Assembly (NCBI RefSeq): GCF_001815935.1
Contig: NZ_KV823406.1
Location: forward strand, 62,001 to 126,000
Reading direction: 5' to 3'
DNA from: Corynebacterium sp. HMSC04H06
GTDB taxonomy: Bacteria > Actinomycetota > Actinomycetes > Mycobacteriales > Mycobacteriaceae
DNA length: 64,000 nucleotides
Under the pieces are notes generated by a model. That model ran no database searches and was not told where the DNA came from. It saw nothing but the letters and a program-made list of their open reading frames with translations. The first letter of the stretch is position 1; every line of letters starts with the position of its first letter. This document shows positions 27,734 through 36,088 of the stretch, piece by piece. The position numbers and the translations under genes are program-made.

Positions 27734-28566
27734 CCCATGGGGCTGACCATGCCTTCCGGGCTGACCACGCTGGCGTCGAAGATGAAGCCGCGGGGTGCCA
27801 TCACGCGCAGCACGACGTCGGCGTCGCCCTCGGCGAGGCCGTGCAGGACGAGCCCACCGAAGGGCGTGACGGTAATCGGCACGCCCAAATGCCCCAGCAG
27901 CGTGGCGTATTCGGCCGGCAGCACGCCGTCGGGCAGAGCAGTGCCCAGGTCCACGAGCCCGTCGTCGCAGTGATCCGCCAGCCACCCGATGGGCCCGACC
28001 GAGCCGGTGTTCGCAGGGAGATCACCCGTGCCAGCCGCACCAGCCCCATAGGCGGCGTCGGCAGCTTCCTGCTGGAGAAGCTCCCGGACGTGCTCCCAGG
28101 CCTCTTCCGGCTCGGCGTGGTGGGCCAGCTCCTCAGCCTCGCGGAAGACAGTAAAGGAGGACTCGGCCAGGGCTACCCGGACTCGGGCGGGCACCGCGCG
28201 CAGCTGCTCGTCCTCGGTGCTGATAGCCACGCGGGGCGCGCCGGCCGGGCTGGCGGACTCCTCGTCGCCTAAGCGGTCGGCGAGCCCGCGGGCGAATTCG
28301 CGGGCGGTAGGAGACAGGGGAGAGGCAAGAATCTGGTGAGCACTGCCCGGCCACGACAGCTGGCCCAGGCTGTGTGCTACGGCCTCCTCGTCCTGGATGC
28401 CGCGCAGGGCGACTCGGCTCCACGCGCCCAGATAAACCTTGCCGTCGGCATAGTCGTAGGCCGTTTTCCCGAGCGCGAACCAGTCGTCCGGGCGGGTAAG
28501 CCCGCCGGGGATGAAGGTATCAGCGGCCGGCGCGGAATCAGAGTGAGAGAAATTCAGCAATGCCAT
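27730..28566 (-). CDS. Conserved protein of unknown function, 278 residues
   Basis: I do not recognise this family. The protein starts M-A-L-L-N-F, is acidic, has no signal peptide or membrane segment, and carries an Ala/Gly-rich linker near its middle. A Gly-rich C-terminal part (V-T-P-F-G-G-L-V-L-H-G) may be a separate beta domain. The start at 28566 was chosen because TAGACT lies 7 bases upstream. The 3' end overlaps the SDR gene by the CTAG tetramer, so the convergent pair has no spacer. Confidence 0.75.
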   Translation of the reverse strand: MALLNFSHSDSAPAADTFIPGGLTRPDDWFALGKTAYDYADGKVYLGAWSRVALRGIQDEEAVAHSLGQLSWPGSAHQILASPLSPTAREFARGLADRLGDEESASPAGAPRVAISTEDEQLRAVPARVRVALAESSFTVFREAEELAHHAEPEEAWEHVRELLQQEAADAAYGAGAAGTGDLPANTGSVGPIGWLADHCDDGLVDLGTALPDGVLPAEYATLLGHLGVPITVTPFGGLVLHGLAEGDADVVLRVMAPRGFIFDASVVSPEGMVSPMG

Positions 28567-28573
28567 AGGCAGT

Positions 28574-28579
28574 AGTCTA
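28574..28579 (-). promoter_or_regulatory. -10 element of the 278-residue unknown gene, leaderless
   Basis: TAGACT on the minus strand lies 7 bases before the ATG at 28566. Confidence 0.6.
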
Positions 28580-28647
28580 ATTGCCGTCGCCGTGTGCAAG
28601 TCTTACCGATGCCTTCGCGCCTGTTCCGCATTCTCCAGTCAGGCAGG

Positions 28648-28653
28648 TAGGCT
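28648..28653 (+). promoter_or_regulatory. -10 element of fxsA, leaderless
   Basis: TAGGCT lies 8 bases before the ATG at 28662. It is divergent from the -10 of the neighbouring unknown gene, about 70 bases away. Confidence 0.6.
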
Positions 28654-28661
28654 AGGGAATT

Positions 28662-29261
28662 ATGCCGTTTCTGCTGTTTGTTGCCTACTTGGTTCTGGAA
28701 ACCCTGACTTTTTGGGCTGTGGTCTCCCTCATTGGTGTGGGCTGGGCGCTAGTCGCCTTGTTCGCCACGATGTTCTTCGGGATGTCCATCGCCGGCTGGG
28801 AGGCGCGCCGGATCATGAGTTCCAAGGTTGTGCGCCAAGAAGACGGCACCGCCGTTATGCAGGACGATACCCCGGGCAAGACCGCCGGTAACGTCGGCCT
28901 GACCATGGTCGGCGGCATCCTGCTCACGCTGCCGGGATTTTTCACCACGCTGGTGGGCCTGCTCTTTCTCTTCCCGCCGACCCGGGCGGTGCTGCGCGGC
29001 TTCATCGCCTTCCGCCTGGTGCGTTCCGTGGAGAACTTCGGCGTGCGCCTCTACGACCGCAGCCCGATGTCGCAGCAGCACGACAGCTACGGCAGCTTTA
29101 GCGGTCCTGCCGGCGGCGCAGACGCGGCGCATGAGCCGACCGTGCTCGAGGAAGAAGAGATCCGCCGCTGGTCCGAAAACGCTAACCCGTCCGACTTCGG
29201 TGAGCCGGACACGGGCGATAGAGATGGCGACGACGGCGAGACCCCGGGGGATAAGCGCTAG
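28662..29261 (+). CDS. FxsA-family membrane protein
   Basis: Inner-membrane protein of 199 residues with about four hydrophobic segments in the first 125 residues and the family pattern L-P-G-F-F-T-T-L-V-G-L-L-F-L-F-P-P-T-R. The last 70 residues are acidic and probably cytosolic. In E. coli FxsA eases exclusion of phage T7 by the F plasmid; its normal role is not known. It overlaps lnt by one base. Confidence 0.88.
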   Translation: MPFLLFVAYLVLETLTFWAVVSLIGVGWALVALFATMFFGMSIAGWEARRIMSSKVVRQEDGTAVMQDDTPGKTAGNVGLTMVGGILLTLPGFFTTLVGLLFLFPPTRAVLRGFIAFRLVRSVENFGVRLYDRSPMSQQHDSYGSFSGPAGGADAAHEPTVLEEEEIRRWSENANPSDFGEPDTGDRDGDDGETPGDKR

Positions 29262-30814
29262 TGTGGCGACTACTTGCCCGGTGGCTACTGGCGGCCGGGT
29301 CGGGGGCGGTGGTCTATACCGGCTACGCCCCGCTGAATTGGTGGCCTATGGCCTGTGTGGGCATCGCCCTGTTCTATTTCAGCCTGTCCCCATGGCGCGG
29401 GGAGCGCGTCTCGCTGCGCTTGGGCGCGGGACTGGGGTTTGTCCACGGTTTTGCTACCTACGCGCTGTTGCTGCCGTGGATCGGGGAGCTGGTCGGTAAC
29501 ACACCCTACCTGGCCCTGGCGGCGGCGCTGAGCCTCTACGCCATCCTGACCGGGCTGTGCGGGGCAGCAATAGCGCGTTGGCGCTTTGGCTTCCTTGCCT
29601 TCCCGTTTATCTATCTTGCCGTCGAGTTTGTGCGCTCATCGGTACCTTTTGGCGGCTTCGCCTGGGTGCGCCTGGCGTGGGGACAGGTCAACGGCCCCCT
29701 AGCACAGCTGGTCCAGTGGGGCGGGCCCGCGCTAGTGACAGTGACGGCCAGCCTGCTTGGCACGAGCCTGGTGGCGGTCTGGTCGCGGCGCCACGCCGTT
29801 CGCTTCACGGCCATTGGCGTTATCGTGGCGGTCTTTGCCGCCAGCTTCGTCGCCGGCTGGACCCGCGGCACGGCCGGCCACGAGACCGGGCGGGTGACCG
29901 TCGCAGCCGTGCAGGGCAACGTCCCTCGCATGGGCCTGGACTTCAACGCCCAGCGCCGCGCGGTCCTCAACAACCACGTGCGGGTGACCAAGCAGCTAGC
30001 GGAAGACGGCCATGAGCCGGACCTGGTCATCTGGCCGGAGAATTCCTCGGACGTCAACCCCTTCACAGACGAGGAGGCCCGCGCCTCCATCGAGAGCGCC
30101 GTCGAGGCCGTCGGCGTGCCGATCCTGGTCGGTACCTTGACTTACGATCAGGTCGGCGCGCGCAACACCATGCAGGTCTTCGAGCCGGGCGGGCACCCGG
30201 GCGATCGCCACTACAAGAAGTACCTGCAGCCTTTCGGTGAGACCATGCCCATGCGGGATTTTTTCGCCAAGTTGTCCGATTACGTGGAGCTGGCAGGTGA
30301 CTTCAAACCCGGCGACGGCAACGGCGTGGTGAACATGGCCGGCGTTGCGGTTGGCGTTGCCACCTGCTACGAGGTCATCTTCGACCAGGCTTTCCGCACC
30401 GCGGTGCAGTCTGGCGCGCAGATCCTGACCACCCCGACCAACAACGCCACCTTCGGCTTTTCTGACATGACCTACCAGCAGCTGGCCATGAGCCGCATGC
30501 GGGCGCTGGAAACCGATCGTGCGGTGGTGGTCCCGGCGACCTCCGGTGTCTCCGCCATCGTGCACCCGGACGGGAAGATCAGCCAGGAGTCCAATATCTT
30601 CGAGGCCAAATACCTGGTTGAGGACCTGCCACTGCGCAGCGGCGAGACGCTTGCGGTACGCTTTGGTTCGATCCTAGAACTGGCCATGGTTATTATTGGT
30701 GGAGTATTAACGCTGGCTGCCCTGATCTCTGCCGGCTCCCGGCGGTCGGCCGCCGCGAGCCCCACGGCCGCAAGGGCGAAGAAGAAGACCCGCTCCACGC
30801 GGGCCAAGAAGTAG
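29261..30814 (+). CDS. lnt: Apolipoprotein N-acyltransferase (Ppm2)
   Basis: Membrane enzyme that N-acylates the lipidated cysteine of lipoproteins; in C. glutamicum the adjacent lnt/ppm2 and ppm1 interact. The 517-residue protein has about seven membrane segments, then a nitrilase-fold domain with triad Glu260 (W-P-E-N-S-S), Lys319 or Lys320 ([10 protein letters not shown]) and Cys369 (A-T-C-Y-E-V). A last membrane helix and a Lys/Arg/Ala-rich tail follow. The GTG start overlaps the fxsA stop. In M. tuberculosis Lnt and Ppm1 are one polypeptide; here they are separate genes 16 bases apart. Confidence 0.94.
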   Translation: MWRLLARWLLAAGSGAVVYTGYAPLNWWPMACVGIALFYFSLSPWRGERVSLRLGAGLGFVHGFATYALLLPWIGELVGNTPYLALAAALSLYAILTGLCGAAIARWRFGFLAFPFIYLAVEFVRSSVPFGGFAWVRLAWGQVNGPLAQLVQWGGPALVTVTASLLGTSLVAVWSRRHAVRFTAIGVIVAVFAASFVAGWTRGTAGHETGRVTVAAVQGNVPRMGLDFNAQRRAVLNNHVRVTKQLAEDGHEPDLVIWPENSSDVNPFTDEEARASIESAVEAVGVPILVGTLTYDQVGARNTMQVFEPGGHPGDRHYKKYLQPFGETMPMRDFFAKLSDYVELAGDFKPGDGNGVVNMAGVAVGVATCYEVIFDQAFRTAVQSGAQILTTPTNNATFGFSDMTYQQLAMSRMRALETDRAVVVPATSGVSAIVHPDGKISQESNIFEAKYLVEDLPLRSGETLAVRFGSILELAMVIIGGVLTLAALISAGSRRSAAASPTAARAKKKTRSTRAKK

Positions 30815-30830
30815 AAGGAGTCTCCCACTC

Positions 30831-31727
30831 GTGACCGCTAACTCAGCGTCGACGCTGGTCATCATCCCCACCTTCAACGAGCTGGAAAACCTCCCGCTCA
30901 TCACCGGCCGCGTGCGCTTCGCCACCCCGGACGTCCACGTCTTGGTCGTGGACGATAACTCCCCGGACGGCACCGGCGACTTGGCCGATGAGCTGGCCGC
31001 GAAGGATGAGAAGCTCCATGTGCTGCACCGCGAGGGCAAGGGCGGCCTGCTGGGCGCCTACCTCGCCGGCTTCGAGTGGGGCTTGGAGCGCGACTACCAC
31101 GTCCTGTGCGAGATGGACGCGGACGGCTCCCACGCCCCGGAACAGCTGCACCTGCTGCTGGAAGCCATCGATGACGGCGCCGACCTGGTGATCGGCTCCC
31201 GCTACATCCCGGGCGGGGAGACCGTCAACTGGCCAGCCTCCCGCGAGTACCTGTCCCGCCTGGGCAACATCTACATCTCGGTGGCCCTCGGCGCCGGCCT
31301 GTCGGACATGACCGCCGGCTACCGTGCCTTCCGCCGTGAGCTGCTCGAGGCACTCGACTTCGACGAGCTGTCGAATGCCGGTTATATCTTCCAGGTGGAC
31401 GTCGCCTTCCGTGCCGTCAAGAAGGGCTTCGACGTCCGCGAGGTGCCGATCACCTTCACCGAGCGCGAGTACGGCGAGTCCAAGCTCGATGGCTCGTTTG
31501 TCAAGGACTCGCTGTTCGAGGTCACCAAGTGGGGCGTGCAGCACCGCGCCGAGCAGGCCAGCGAGGTCGCGCATGAGACGGGCCGCATTGCCCAGCAGAC
31601 CCTCAAGGAGATCGGCGCCTACGACCTGCCGCACAAGGCGGGCAAGAAGCTGCGCTGGCTCGGCGACTTTGGCGAGGAGCTGGGCAACCTGGCCAAGCAC
31701 CAGTGGAAGTCCATGCGGCGCGGCTAG
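30831..31727 (+). CDS. ppm1: Polyprenol monophosphomannose synthase
   Basis: GT2 glycosyltransferase that moves mannose from GDP-mannose to decaprenyl phosphate. The product donates mannose for lipomannan, lipoarabinomannan and protein O-mannosylation. The 298-residue protein has [10 protein letters not shown] near residue 40, the metal-binding D-A-D-G-S-H near residue 95, and E-R-x-Y-G-x-S-K near residue 210. The final 80 residues are a helical tail beyond the GT2 core. The start is a GTG after AAGGAG. It has no membrane domain of its own and is expected to associate with Lnt. Confidence 0.95.
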   Translation: MTANSASTLVIIPTFNELENLPLITGRVRFATPDVHVLVVDDNSPDGTGDLADELAAKDEKLHVLHREGKGGLLGAYLAGFEWGLERDYHVLCEMDADGSHAPEQLHLLLEAIDDGADLVIGSRYIPGGETVNWPASREYLSRLGNIYISVALGAGLSDMTAGYRAFRRELLEALDFDELSNAGYIFQVDVAFRAVKKGFDVREVPITFTEREYGESKLDGSFVKDSLFEVTKWGVQHRAEQASEVAHETGRIAQQTLKEIGAYDLPHKAGKKLRWLGDFGEELGNLAKHQWKSMRRG

Positions 31728-31816
31728 CATGCAATAGTTAGCGGGCGCGGTAGTCTAGTCAGAAGTTATTTTCCACTCGGATCGTTCGGCACGTACCTGC
31801 CGATGGAGGAGACACC

Positions 31817-32989
31817 ATGGCTACCGTGAGCTTTAACCACGCCAGTTTGACCTACCCGGGGGCGCAAGCGCCGTCCGTGGACGACTTCGACTTGGAGATT
31901 GCCGACGGCGAGTTCCTCGTCTTGGTCGGCCCGTCGGGCTGCGGCAAATCGACCACGCTGCGAATGCTGGCGGGCCTCGAAGAGGTCACCTCGGGCAGCA
32001 TTTTTATCGGTGACAAAGACGTCACCAGCCTCGACCCGCGCGAACGGGATATCGCCATGGTTTTCCAGAACTATGCGCTCTACCCGCACATGAGCGTGCG
32101 CGAGAATATGGGCTTCGCCCTGAAGCTGGCCGGGGAGTCGAAGGAAGAGATCAACCGGCGCGTCGATGAGGCGGCCCAGACCTTGGGCCTCGTCGATCTG
32201 CTCGACCGGAAGCCGAAGGCCCTCTCCGGCGGCCAGCGCCAGCGCGTGGCCATGGGGCGCGCCATCGTGCGCAATCCGCAGGTCTTCCTCATGGACGAGC
32301 CGCTGTCCAACCTGGACGCCAAGCTGCGCGTGCAGACCCGCACCCAGATCGCGGCCCTGCAGCGCCGCCTCGGCGTGACGACAGTGTACGTGACCCATGA
32401 TCAGACGGAGGCGCTGACCATGGGCGACCGCATCGCGGTCCTCAACGGCGGCGCGCTCGAGCAGGTCGGCACCCCGCGTGAGCTCTACGAGGCCCCGCAG
32501 ACCACCTTCGTGGCCGGGTTTATTGGCTCTCCGGCCATGAACCTGGGCCGGTTCACCGTCGACGACCACGGCCGCGCGTCCTCCGGCGAAGCCTGGATCC
32601 AGCTGCCTGACGATGCCGTCCAGGCCCTAGCCGATGCCGGCGAGAAACAGGTCATCCTGGGCGTGCGCCCCGAGGCCCTGCAGTTGGTCGCGGAGGGCGA
32701 AGGGCAGGCCTCCGGCAGCGCCTCTATCCCGTTCGATCTGGAGCTGGTCGAGGAGCTCGGCGCGGACTCCTACCTCTACGGACAGATCCCGGGCGGCAGC
32801 GAGCTCAGCTCAGGGGCGACGACGGAGGAAGCCGCCTCGCCCACCGGCAACGAACTGGTCATGCGCGCTAAGCCGCGGACCGCGCCAGCCAAGGGCAGCC
32901 GGGTCGTGGCCACTGTGGACCCCAACCACGTGCACTGCTTCAGTGTGACTACCGGAAAGCGCATCAACAGCGCCGCAACTGTTCAGTAG
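31817..32989 (+). CDS. Sugar ABC transporter ATP-binding protein, UgpC/MsiK type
   Basis: Cytosolic ATPase of 390 residues with Walker A G-P-S-G-C-G-K-S-T near residue 38, signature L-S-G-G-Q-R-Q-R-V, Walker B V-F-L-M-D-E-P, and a C-terminal OB-type regulatory domain (about 240-390). It resembles MsiK-type ATPases that serve several sugar importers. No permease or binding-protein gene is nearby, which fits a shared ATPase. GGAGGAG lies before the ATG. TAGTCT at 31751-31756 is a possible -10 with a 55-base leader. A strong terminator follows. Confidence 0.9.
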   Translation: MATVSFNHASLTYPGAQAPSVDDFDLEIADGEFLVLVGPSGCGKSTTLRMLAGLEEVTSGSIFIGDKDVTSLDPRERDIAMVFQNYALYPHMSVRENMGFALKLAGESKEEINRRVDEAAQTLGLVDLLDRKPKALSGGQRQRVAMGRAIVRNPQVFLMDEPLSNLDAKLRVQTRTQIAALQRRLGVTTVYVTHDQTEALTMGDRIAVLNGGALEQVGTPRELYEAPQTTFVAGFIGSPAMNLGRFTVDDHGRASSGEAWIQLPDDAVQALADAGEKQVILGVRPEALQLVAEGEGQASGSASIPFDLELVEELGADSYLYGQIPGGSELSSGATTEEAASPTGNELVMRAKPRTAPAKGSRVVATVDPNHVHCFSVTTGKRINSAATVQ

Positions 32990-32996
32990 CAAGAAT

Positions 32997-33043
32997 AACC
33001 GCCAGCCACTTAAGCCGTAAGCGCTAAGTGCTGGCGGTTGTTT
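32997..33043 (+). terminator. Rho-independent terminator after the ABC ATPase
   Basis: AACCGCCAGC (32997-33006) pairs with GCTGGCGGTT (33030-33039), with an inner ACTTA/TAAGT stem, then GTTT. It may work in both directions towards rbpA. Confidence 0.85.
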
Positions 33044-33076
33044 CATAGCTCGGGGAGAAGTACCCCGCGCAAAGAC

Positions 33077-33457
33077 TTACTTCTTATCCTTCTTTTCCTG
33101 CTGCTCGCGCAGCAGGCGGGCAGCGGAACGACGGCGCTTGCGCAGCTGCTGGATGCGCTCCTCGAGGAGCTCGTCGAGCTCGTCCAAGGAGCGGCGTTCG
33201 CATAGCATGTCCCAGTGGGTGCGCGGCGGCTTGGCCGGCTTGGACTCCACGCCTTCGCCCTCGACCAAGATGCCTACCTTGCCGTTCTTGCACAACCACT
33301 CTTCGGGGATTTCTGCGTCATCGGCAAAGGGGACCTCGTAGATATCGCCGTCTTCGGTGCGGTACTTCACCATCTGGCGGGGCGCAAGGTCGTGGTCGCG
33401 ATCTGTTTCGTAGCTAACGGCGCCCATTCGGCTGCCACGGAGTACGCGATCTGCCAT
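33077..33457 (-). CDS. rbpA: RNA polymerase-binding protein RbpA
   Basis: Actinobacterial general transcription factor that binds the group 1 and 2 sigma factors and stabilises the open complex. The 126-residue protein begins M-A-D-R-V-L-R-G-S-R-M-G-A-V-S-Y-E-T, almost as in mycobacteria. It has the core domain V-P-F-A-D-D-A-E-I-P and the sigma-interaction domain around H-W-D-M-L-C-E-R-R-S. The C-terminus is longer and Lys/Arg-rich than in M. tuberculosis. It is divergent from the next gene; the 135-base gap holds both promoters. Confidence 0.97.
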   Translation of the reverse strand: MADRVLRGSRMGAVSYETDRDHDLAPRQMVKYRTEDGDIYEVPFADDAEIPEEWLCKNGKVGILVEGEGVESKPAKPPRTHWDMLCERRSLDELDELLEERIQQLRKRRRSAARLLREQQEKKDKK

Positions 33458-33578
33458 GCAACATCATCCTTTACTAAATTTACCTATGAAGGTGCGGGGC
33501 GATTACTATTCCCGCGCCCAGTCCTAACAGTATAACGAAGAACCCAGTGTGATTGTTCCCAGGTAGGGGTTAATGGGC

Positions 33579-33584
33579 TAAGGT
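33579..33584 (+). promoter_or_regulatory. -10 element of the zinc-finger-like gene, leaderless
   Basis: TAAGGT lies 8 bases before a GTG at 33593. That GTG is immediately followed by ATG. Confidence 0.5.
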
Positions 33585-33592
33585 AGTTTACC

Positions 33593-33934
33593 GTGATGCG
33601 TACTTCGGCTCATTCCCGCGAGAAAATCACCTGTCAATGGTGCAATAGGGAAATGGTCCAAAACGGGCGGGGGCGACCCCGGAAGTTTTGTAGCGCGGCC
33701 TGCAAGCAGCGCGCATACGAGCAGCGCAACGCGGTCTCGGGGACCACAATCCCGGAGGATGCGATTATCATGTCGCCCAAGAGCGCGGCCGAGCTTGCCG
33801 ACGGCTTGTTCGAGCTGCGCTGCGGGGCGCAGGATATTCAGACCGCCGTCCATGAGGGTGCCGAAGCCAGCGAAATCAACCAGCTATGCGAAGAAATGGT
33901 GGCCTTGGCCCGCCACCTAGAGGAGTTAAGGTAA
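33593..33934 (+). CDS. Small protein with a possible C4 zinc-binding site
   Basis: The 113-residue protein has C-x2-C at about residues 14-17 and C-x3-C at about 33-37, with basic residues between. This is a likely zinc ribbon of the kind seen in small nucleic-acid-binding proteins. The C-terminal half is helical. No family name can be given with confidence. The GTG start agrees with the leaderless -10; starting at the next codon (ATG) would change one residue only. It is 6 bases before the YceI gene and probably in one transcript with it. Confidence 0.7.
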   Translation: MMRTSAHSREKITCQWCNREMVQNGRGRPRKFCSAACKQRAYEQRNAVSGTTIPEDAIIMSPKSAAELADGLFELRCGAQDIQTAVHEGAEASEINQLCEEMVALARHLEELR

Positions 33935-33940
33935 AACGCC

Positions 33941-34648
33941 ATGCTAAAGAAGCTTTTCTACAACCGGACTCTGGTGATCAGCGTCTTCGTAGTCCTCATC
34001 ATCGCGCTGACCGTCGTGGGGCTGGGCCCGCTGATCTATTCGATGATCGCCGGCCCCGGGGTGACCACCGAGCCGCTCGATGACTCGCGGGCAAAGGAGG
34101 CCAGCACCGACGTCAACGGCCAGTGGCGCGTGGGCGATGGCACGGCCCCAAACTTTACCTCCGTGGGCTTTAGTTTCAACGAGGTGCTTCCGGCGGAACG
34201 CCGCCTGACCTCGGGATCGACCACCGCCGTGGACGGCGAAATCGAGGTCACCGACCAGGAGGTTACCGAGGGGTCCATCAAGGTTCTCATGGAGGATCTC
34301 ACCACCGACAAGACGGTGCGCGACCAGAACATGAAGTCCAAGCTCTTCGAGACCGACAAGTTCCCCGAGGCGTTCTTTAAACTGACGGCGCCGGTAGACC
34401 TGTCCAGCGTGCCGGAGGATGGCACCAAGGGAAAGGTCACCATGGAAGGGGAGCTGACCATCAAGGACGCCACCCAGGAGATTAAGCAGGACTTCGACGT
34501 TCTCCGCGACGGCGAGCACCTGGTCATCGGCGGGGCCATCCCCATCAACCGCCTTGACTACAACGTGAAGACCCCGGAGTTCCTGGCCGCCAAGGTGGCC
34601 GAGGAGGGCGACGTGAACATCCTTATCTCCTTCAAGAAGCAAGATTAG
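33941..34648 (+). CDS. YceI-like protein with an N-terminal membrane anchor
   Basis: One hydrophobic helix (about residues 11-32) is followed by an extracytoplasmic YceI/lipocalin-like domain of about 180 residues. That fold binds isoprenoid-type lipids in characterised members. Family features are the early W-R-V-G-D-G segment and the ending A-A-K-V-A-E-E-G-D-V-N-I-L-I-S-F. The ligand here is not known. It probably sits on the outer face of the inner membrane. Confidence 0.85.
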   Translation: MLKKLFYNRTLVISVFVVLIIALTVVGLGPLIYSMIAGPGVTTEPLDDSRAKEASTDVNGQWRVGDGTAPNFTSVGFSFNEVLPAERRLTSGSTTAVDGEIEVTDQEVTEGSIKVLMEDLTTDKTVRDQNMKSKLFETDKFPEAFFKLTAPVDLSSVPEDGTKGKVTMEGELTIKDATQEIKQDFDVLRDGEHLVIGGAIPINRLDYNVKTPEFLAAKVAEEGDVNILISFKKQD

Positions 34649-34776
34649 TTCCTTTTACAAACTAACTAATGTGGCGGGGGAGAATCCGCCCTTCGCCACC
34701 TAACCCAAAGAAAACGGCCGAGGCAAGGTCTCGCCACACGAGGCGTGAACACGACACGAGAACGGGAGGACCCACG

Positions 34777-34950
34777 ATGTTGACCGAACGCATGATTCCG
34801 ATGCTATGGTTCCGCCTCGTCGTGGTCATCGGCTTCGCCATCTTCGTGGCCACGCAGAAGATGTGGCTCGTTATGGTCATCGCCATCGCGCTGGCCGGGC
34901 TCACCGGCTGGCAGCTCCAGCAGGCCTACCAGAACAAGAAGGAAAAGTAA
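34777..34950 (+). CDS. Very small membrane protein, 57 residues
   Basis: The short protein has two hydrophobic segments (about residues 10-25 and 29-46) and a charged C-terminus (N-K-K-E-K). The ATG at 34777 follows GGGAGG at a good distance. The frame is open back to 34669, but the start at 34777 has the better ribosome-binding site. It is not recognised. A 27-base palindrome starts 16 bases after the stop. Confidence 0.65.
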   Translation: MLTERMIPMLWFRLVVVIGFAIFVATQKMWLVMVIAIALAGLTGWQLQQAYQNKKEK

Positions 34951-34965
34951 TCCGACTACTCCCTT

Positions 34966-34992
34966 CTATTACCGTCACAGTGACGTTAATAG
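34966..34992. repeat. 27-base near-perfect palindrome
   Basis: Arms CTATTACCGTCAC and GTGACGTTAATAG match in 12 of 13 positions around a central A. It could be a hairpin with an ACAGT loop, serving as a terminator after the small membrane protein gene, or a dimeric regulator's operator. No T-run follows, which counts against a classical terminator. Confidence 0.7.
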
Positions 34993-35361
34993 GGCAGGCC
35001 TTCCCCTAGGGGCGAAGCGGTCTAGATCTGCGGATCTGCTGCGCGACTGATACCCGGACCGAGATCGTCGATTAAGGAGCCTAGGCGCTAAAGGAGATGC
35101 CGATTAGGGCCCGTTTGGCACAGGAGCGCTCGAGAGCCCAGCGTCGCAATTCGAGTGACTCACGGCTTAGCCGGGCCAGCGTGTACCACTGGAGCATCGG
35201 CGGCACCGAGCCACACGAAGAGACCTTCGGCGTAGTGGCGCTCAGGGAGATTGCGTGATTCAGCGCGTGTTGAGCTGTGTTTGCCGTGGAGTAACGTCTT
35301 TGACGGGCCTGTAGAACTAAACTGGGCTAGCCTGGTAATCGCCCGATATACGTTTTGTCCG

Positions 35362-35375
35362 ATAATGTACATTAT
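35362..35375. repeat. Perfect 14-base palindrome ATAATGTACATTAT
   Basis: A perfect AT-rich inverted repeat in otherwise GC-rich DNA, lying about 100 bases beyond the end of the SRPBCC gene. It has the look of a regulator operator, but no promoter or gene is clearly next to it. Confidence 0.6.
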
Positions 35376-35470
35376 GTCATTTTAGATCCGAGGTCCCTCC
35401 CCGCTATTTCTAGCGGAACGGCGGGATGGCGTGCCGACGGGTTGCGGCACGTATTCCCCGAGCAGTTGGT

Positions 35471-35998
35471 TTATTGGTTGCTCTCTAGCTTGTAGTAGTC
35501 GGCCTGGTTTGGGTAATAGCTTTCCCATTCCAGGATGTCCGGGTCGTCGCCGGAGACAGCGGCCATGAGGCGATCCAAAAGGAATTCCCACAGCGGGCCG
35601 ATGAACTCGGCGCGGTCCTCGAGGCCTGCTAGGCCGTGGCGCAGCTCGAGCTCGGAGCCTTCCGGAGTGTCCGTCAAGCGCAGATCCATCCAGGCGTCCG
35701 GGCGGTTGGCAAAGCTGACCTCAAAACGCAGGTATTCCGGCTTTACCTTCTCGGTCACCTCGATGTGGACGTCCTTGGTTCGGCCGACGTGGTCGACCAG
35801 GTAGCACGGGTGGCCTTCGGGGCTGTCGGCCTCCTTCGACCACTCCCCGTGCCAACGACCCAGATCCTTGGTATCCGTCAGGTAGCCCCAGATGACGGAC
35901 GCGCCCTGGTGAAATTCCCGCTCAATCACTAGTTCCGGGCCGCCCTCGGCGTCCTCGAACTCCCCTGTCGGGTCGTAAAAATCCGGTTCTTGACTCAT
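35471..35998 (-). CDS. SRPBCC-superfamily protein (polyketide cyclase/START-like)
   Basis: The 175-residue soluble protein fits the helix-grip fold that binds hydrophobic ligands: an early E-R-E-F-H-Q-G-A-S-V-I-W-G-Y-L-T-D segment, L-G-R-W-H-G-E-W, and a long C-terminal helix (about 135-160) closing the cavity. The ligand and role are unknown. The nearest gene on the same strand is the CFA-synthase-like gene about 90 bases upstream, so they may be co-transcribed. Confidence 0.78.
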   Translation of the reverse strand: MSQEPDFYDPTGEFEDAEGGPELVIEREFHQGASVIWGYLTDTKDLGRWHGEWSKEADSPEGHPCYLVDHVGRTKDVHIEVTEKVKPEYLRFEVSFANRPDAWMDLRLTDTPEGSELELRHGLAGLEDRAEFIGPLWEFLLDRLMAAVSGDDPDILEWESYYPNQADYYKLESNQ

Positions 35999-36088
35999 TT
36001 ATCTCAGCCTAGCTGGCCATCAATGCCGGCGCGCAACTAGCTGCGAAAAGCCTACCCCGTTAAAGGGTAAACAATCGATGGCCGTGGC

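Larger units (their letters stand above)
34951..35470. other. 520-base gene-free gap between converging genes
   Basis: No convincing gene is seen in either direction. The gap holds two palindromes (34966-34992 and 35362-35375), a small perfect stem-loop CCGCTA/TAGCGG at 35401-35416, and short open frames on the minus strand (for example 35196 down to about 35087) with no family resemblance. Its length is unusual here, where other converging genes overlap or nearly touch. Confidence 0.6.

Noticed and set aside
35087-35372. Short minus-strand frames that might be a transposase remnant
   Set aside because: No transposase motif, inverted-repeat ends or target duplication could be seen, so no mobile element is claimed.
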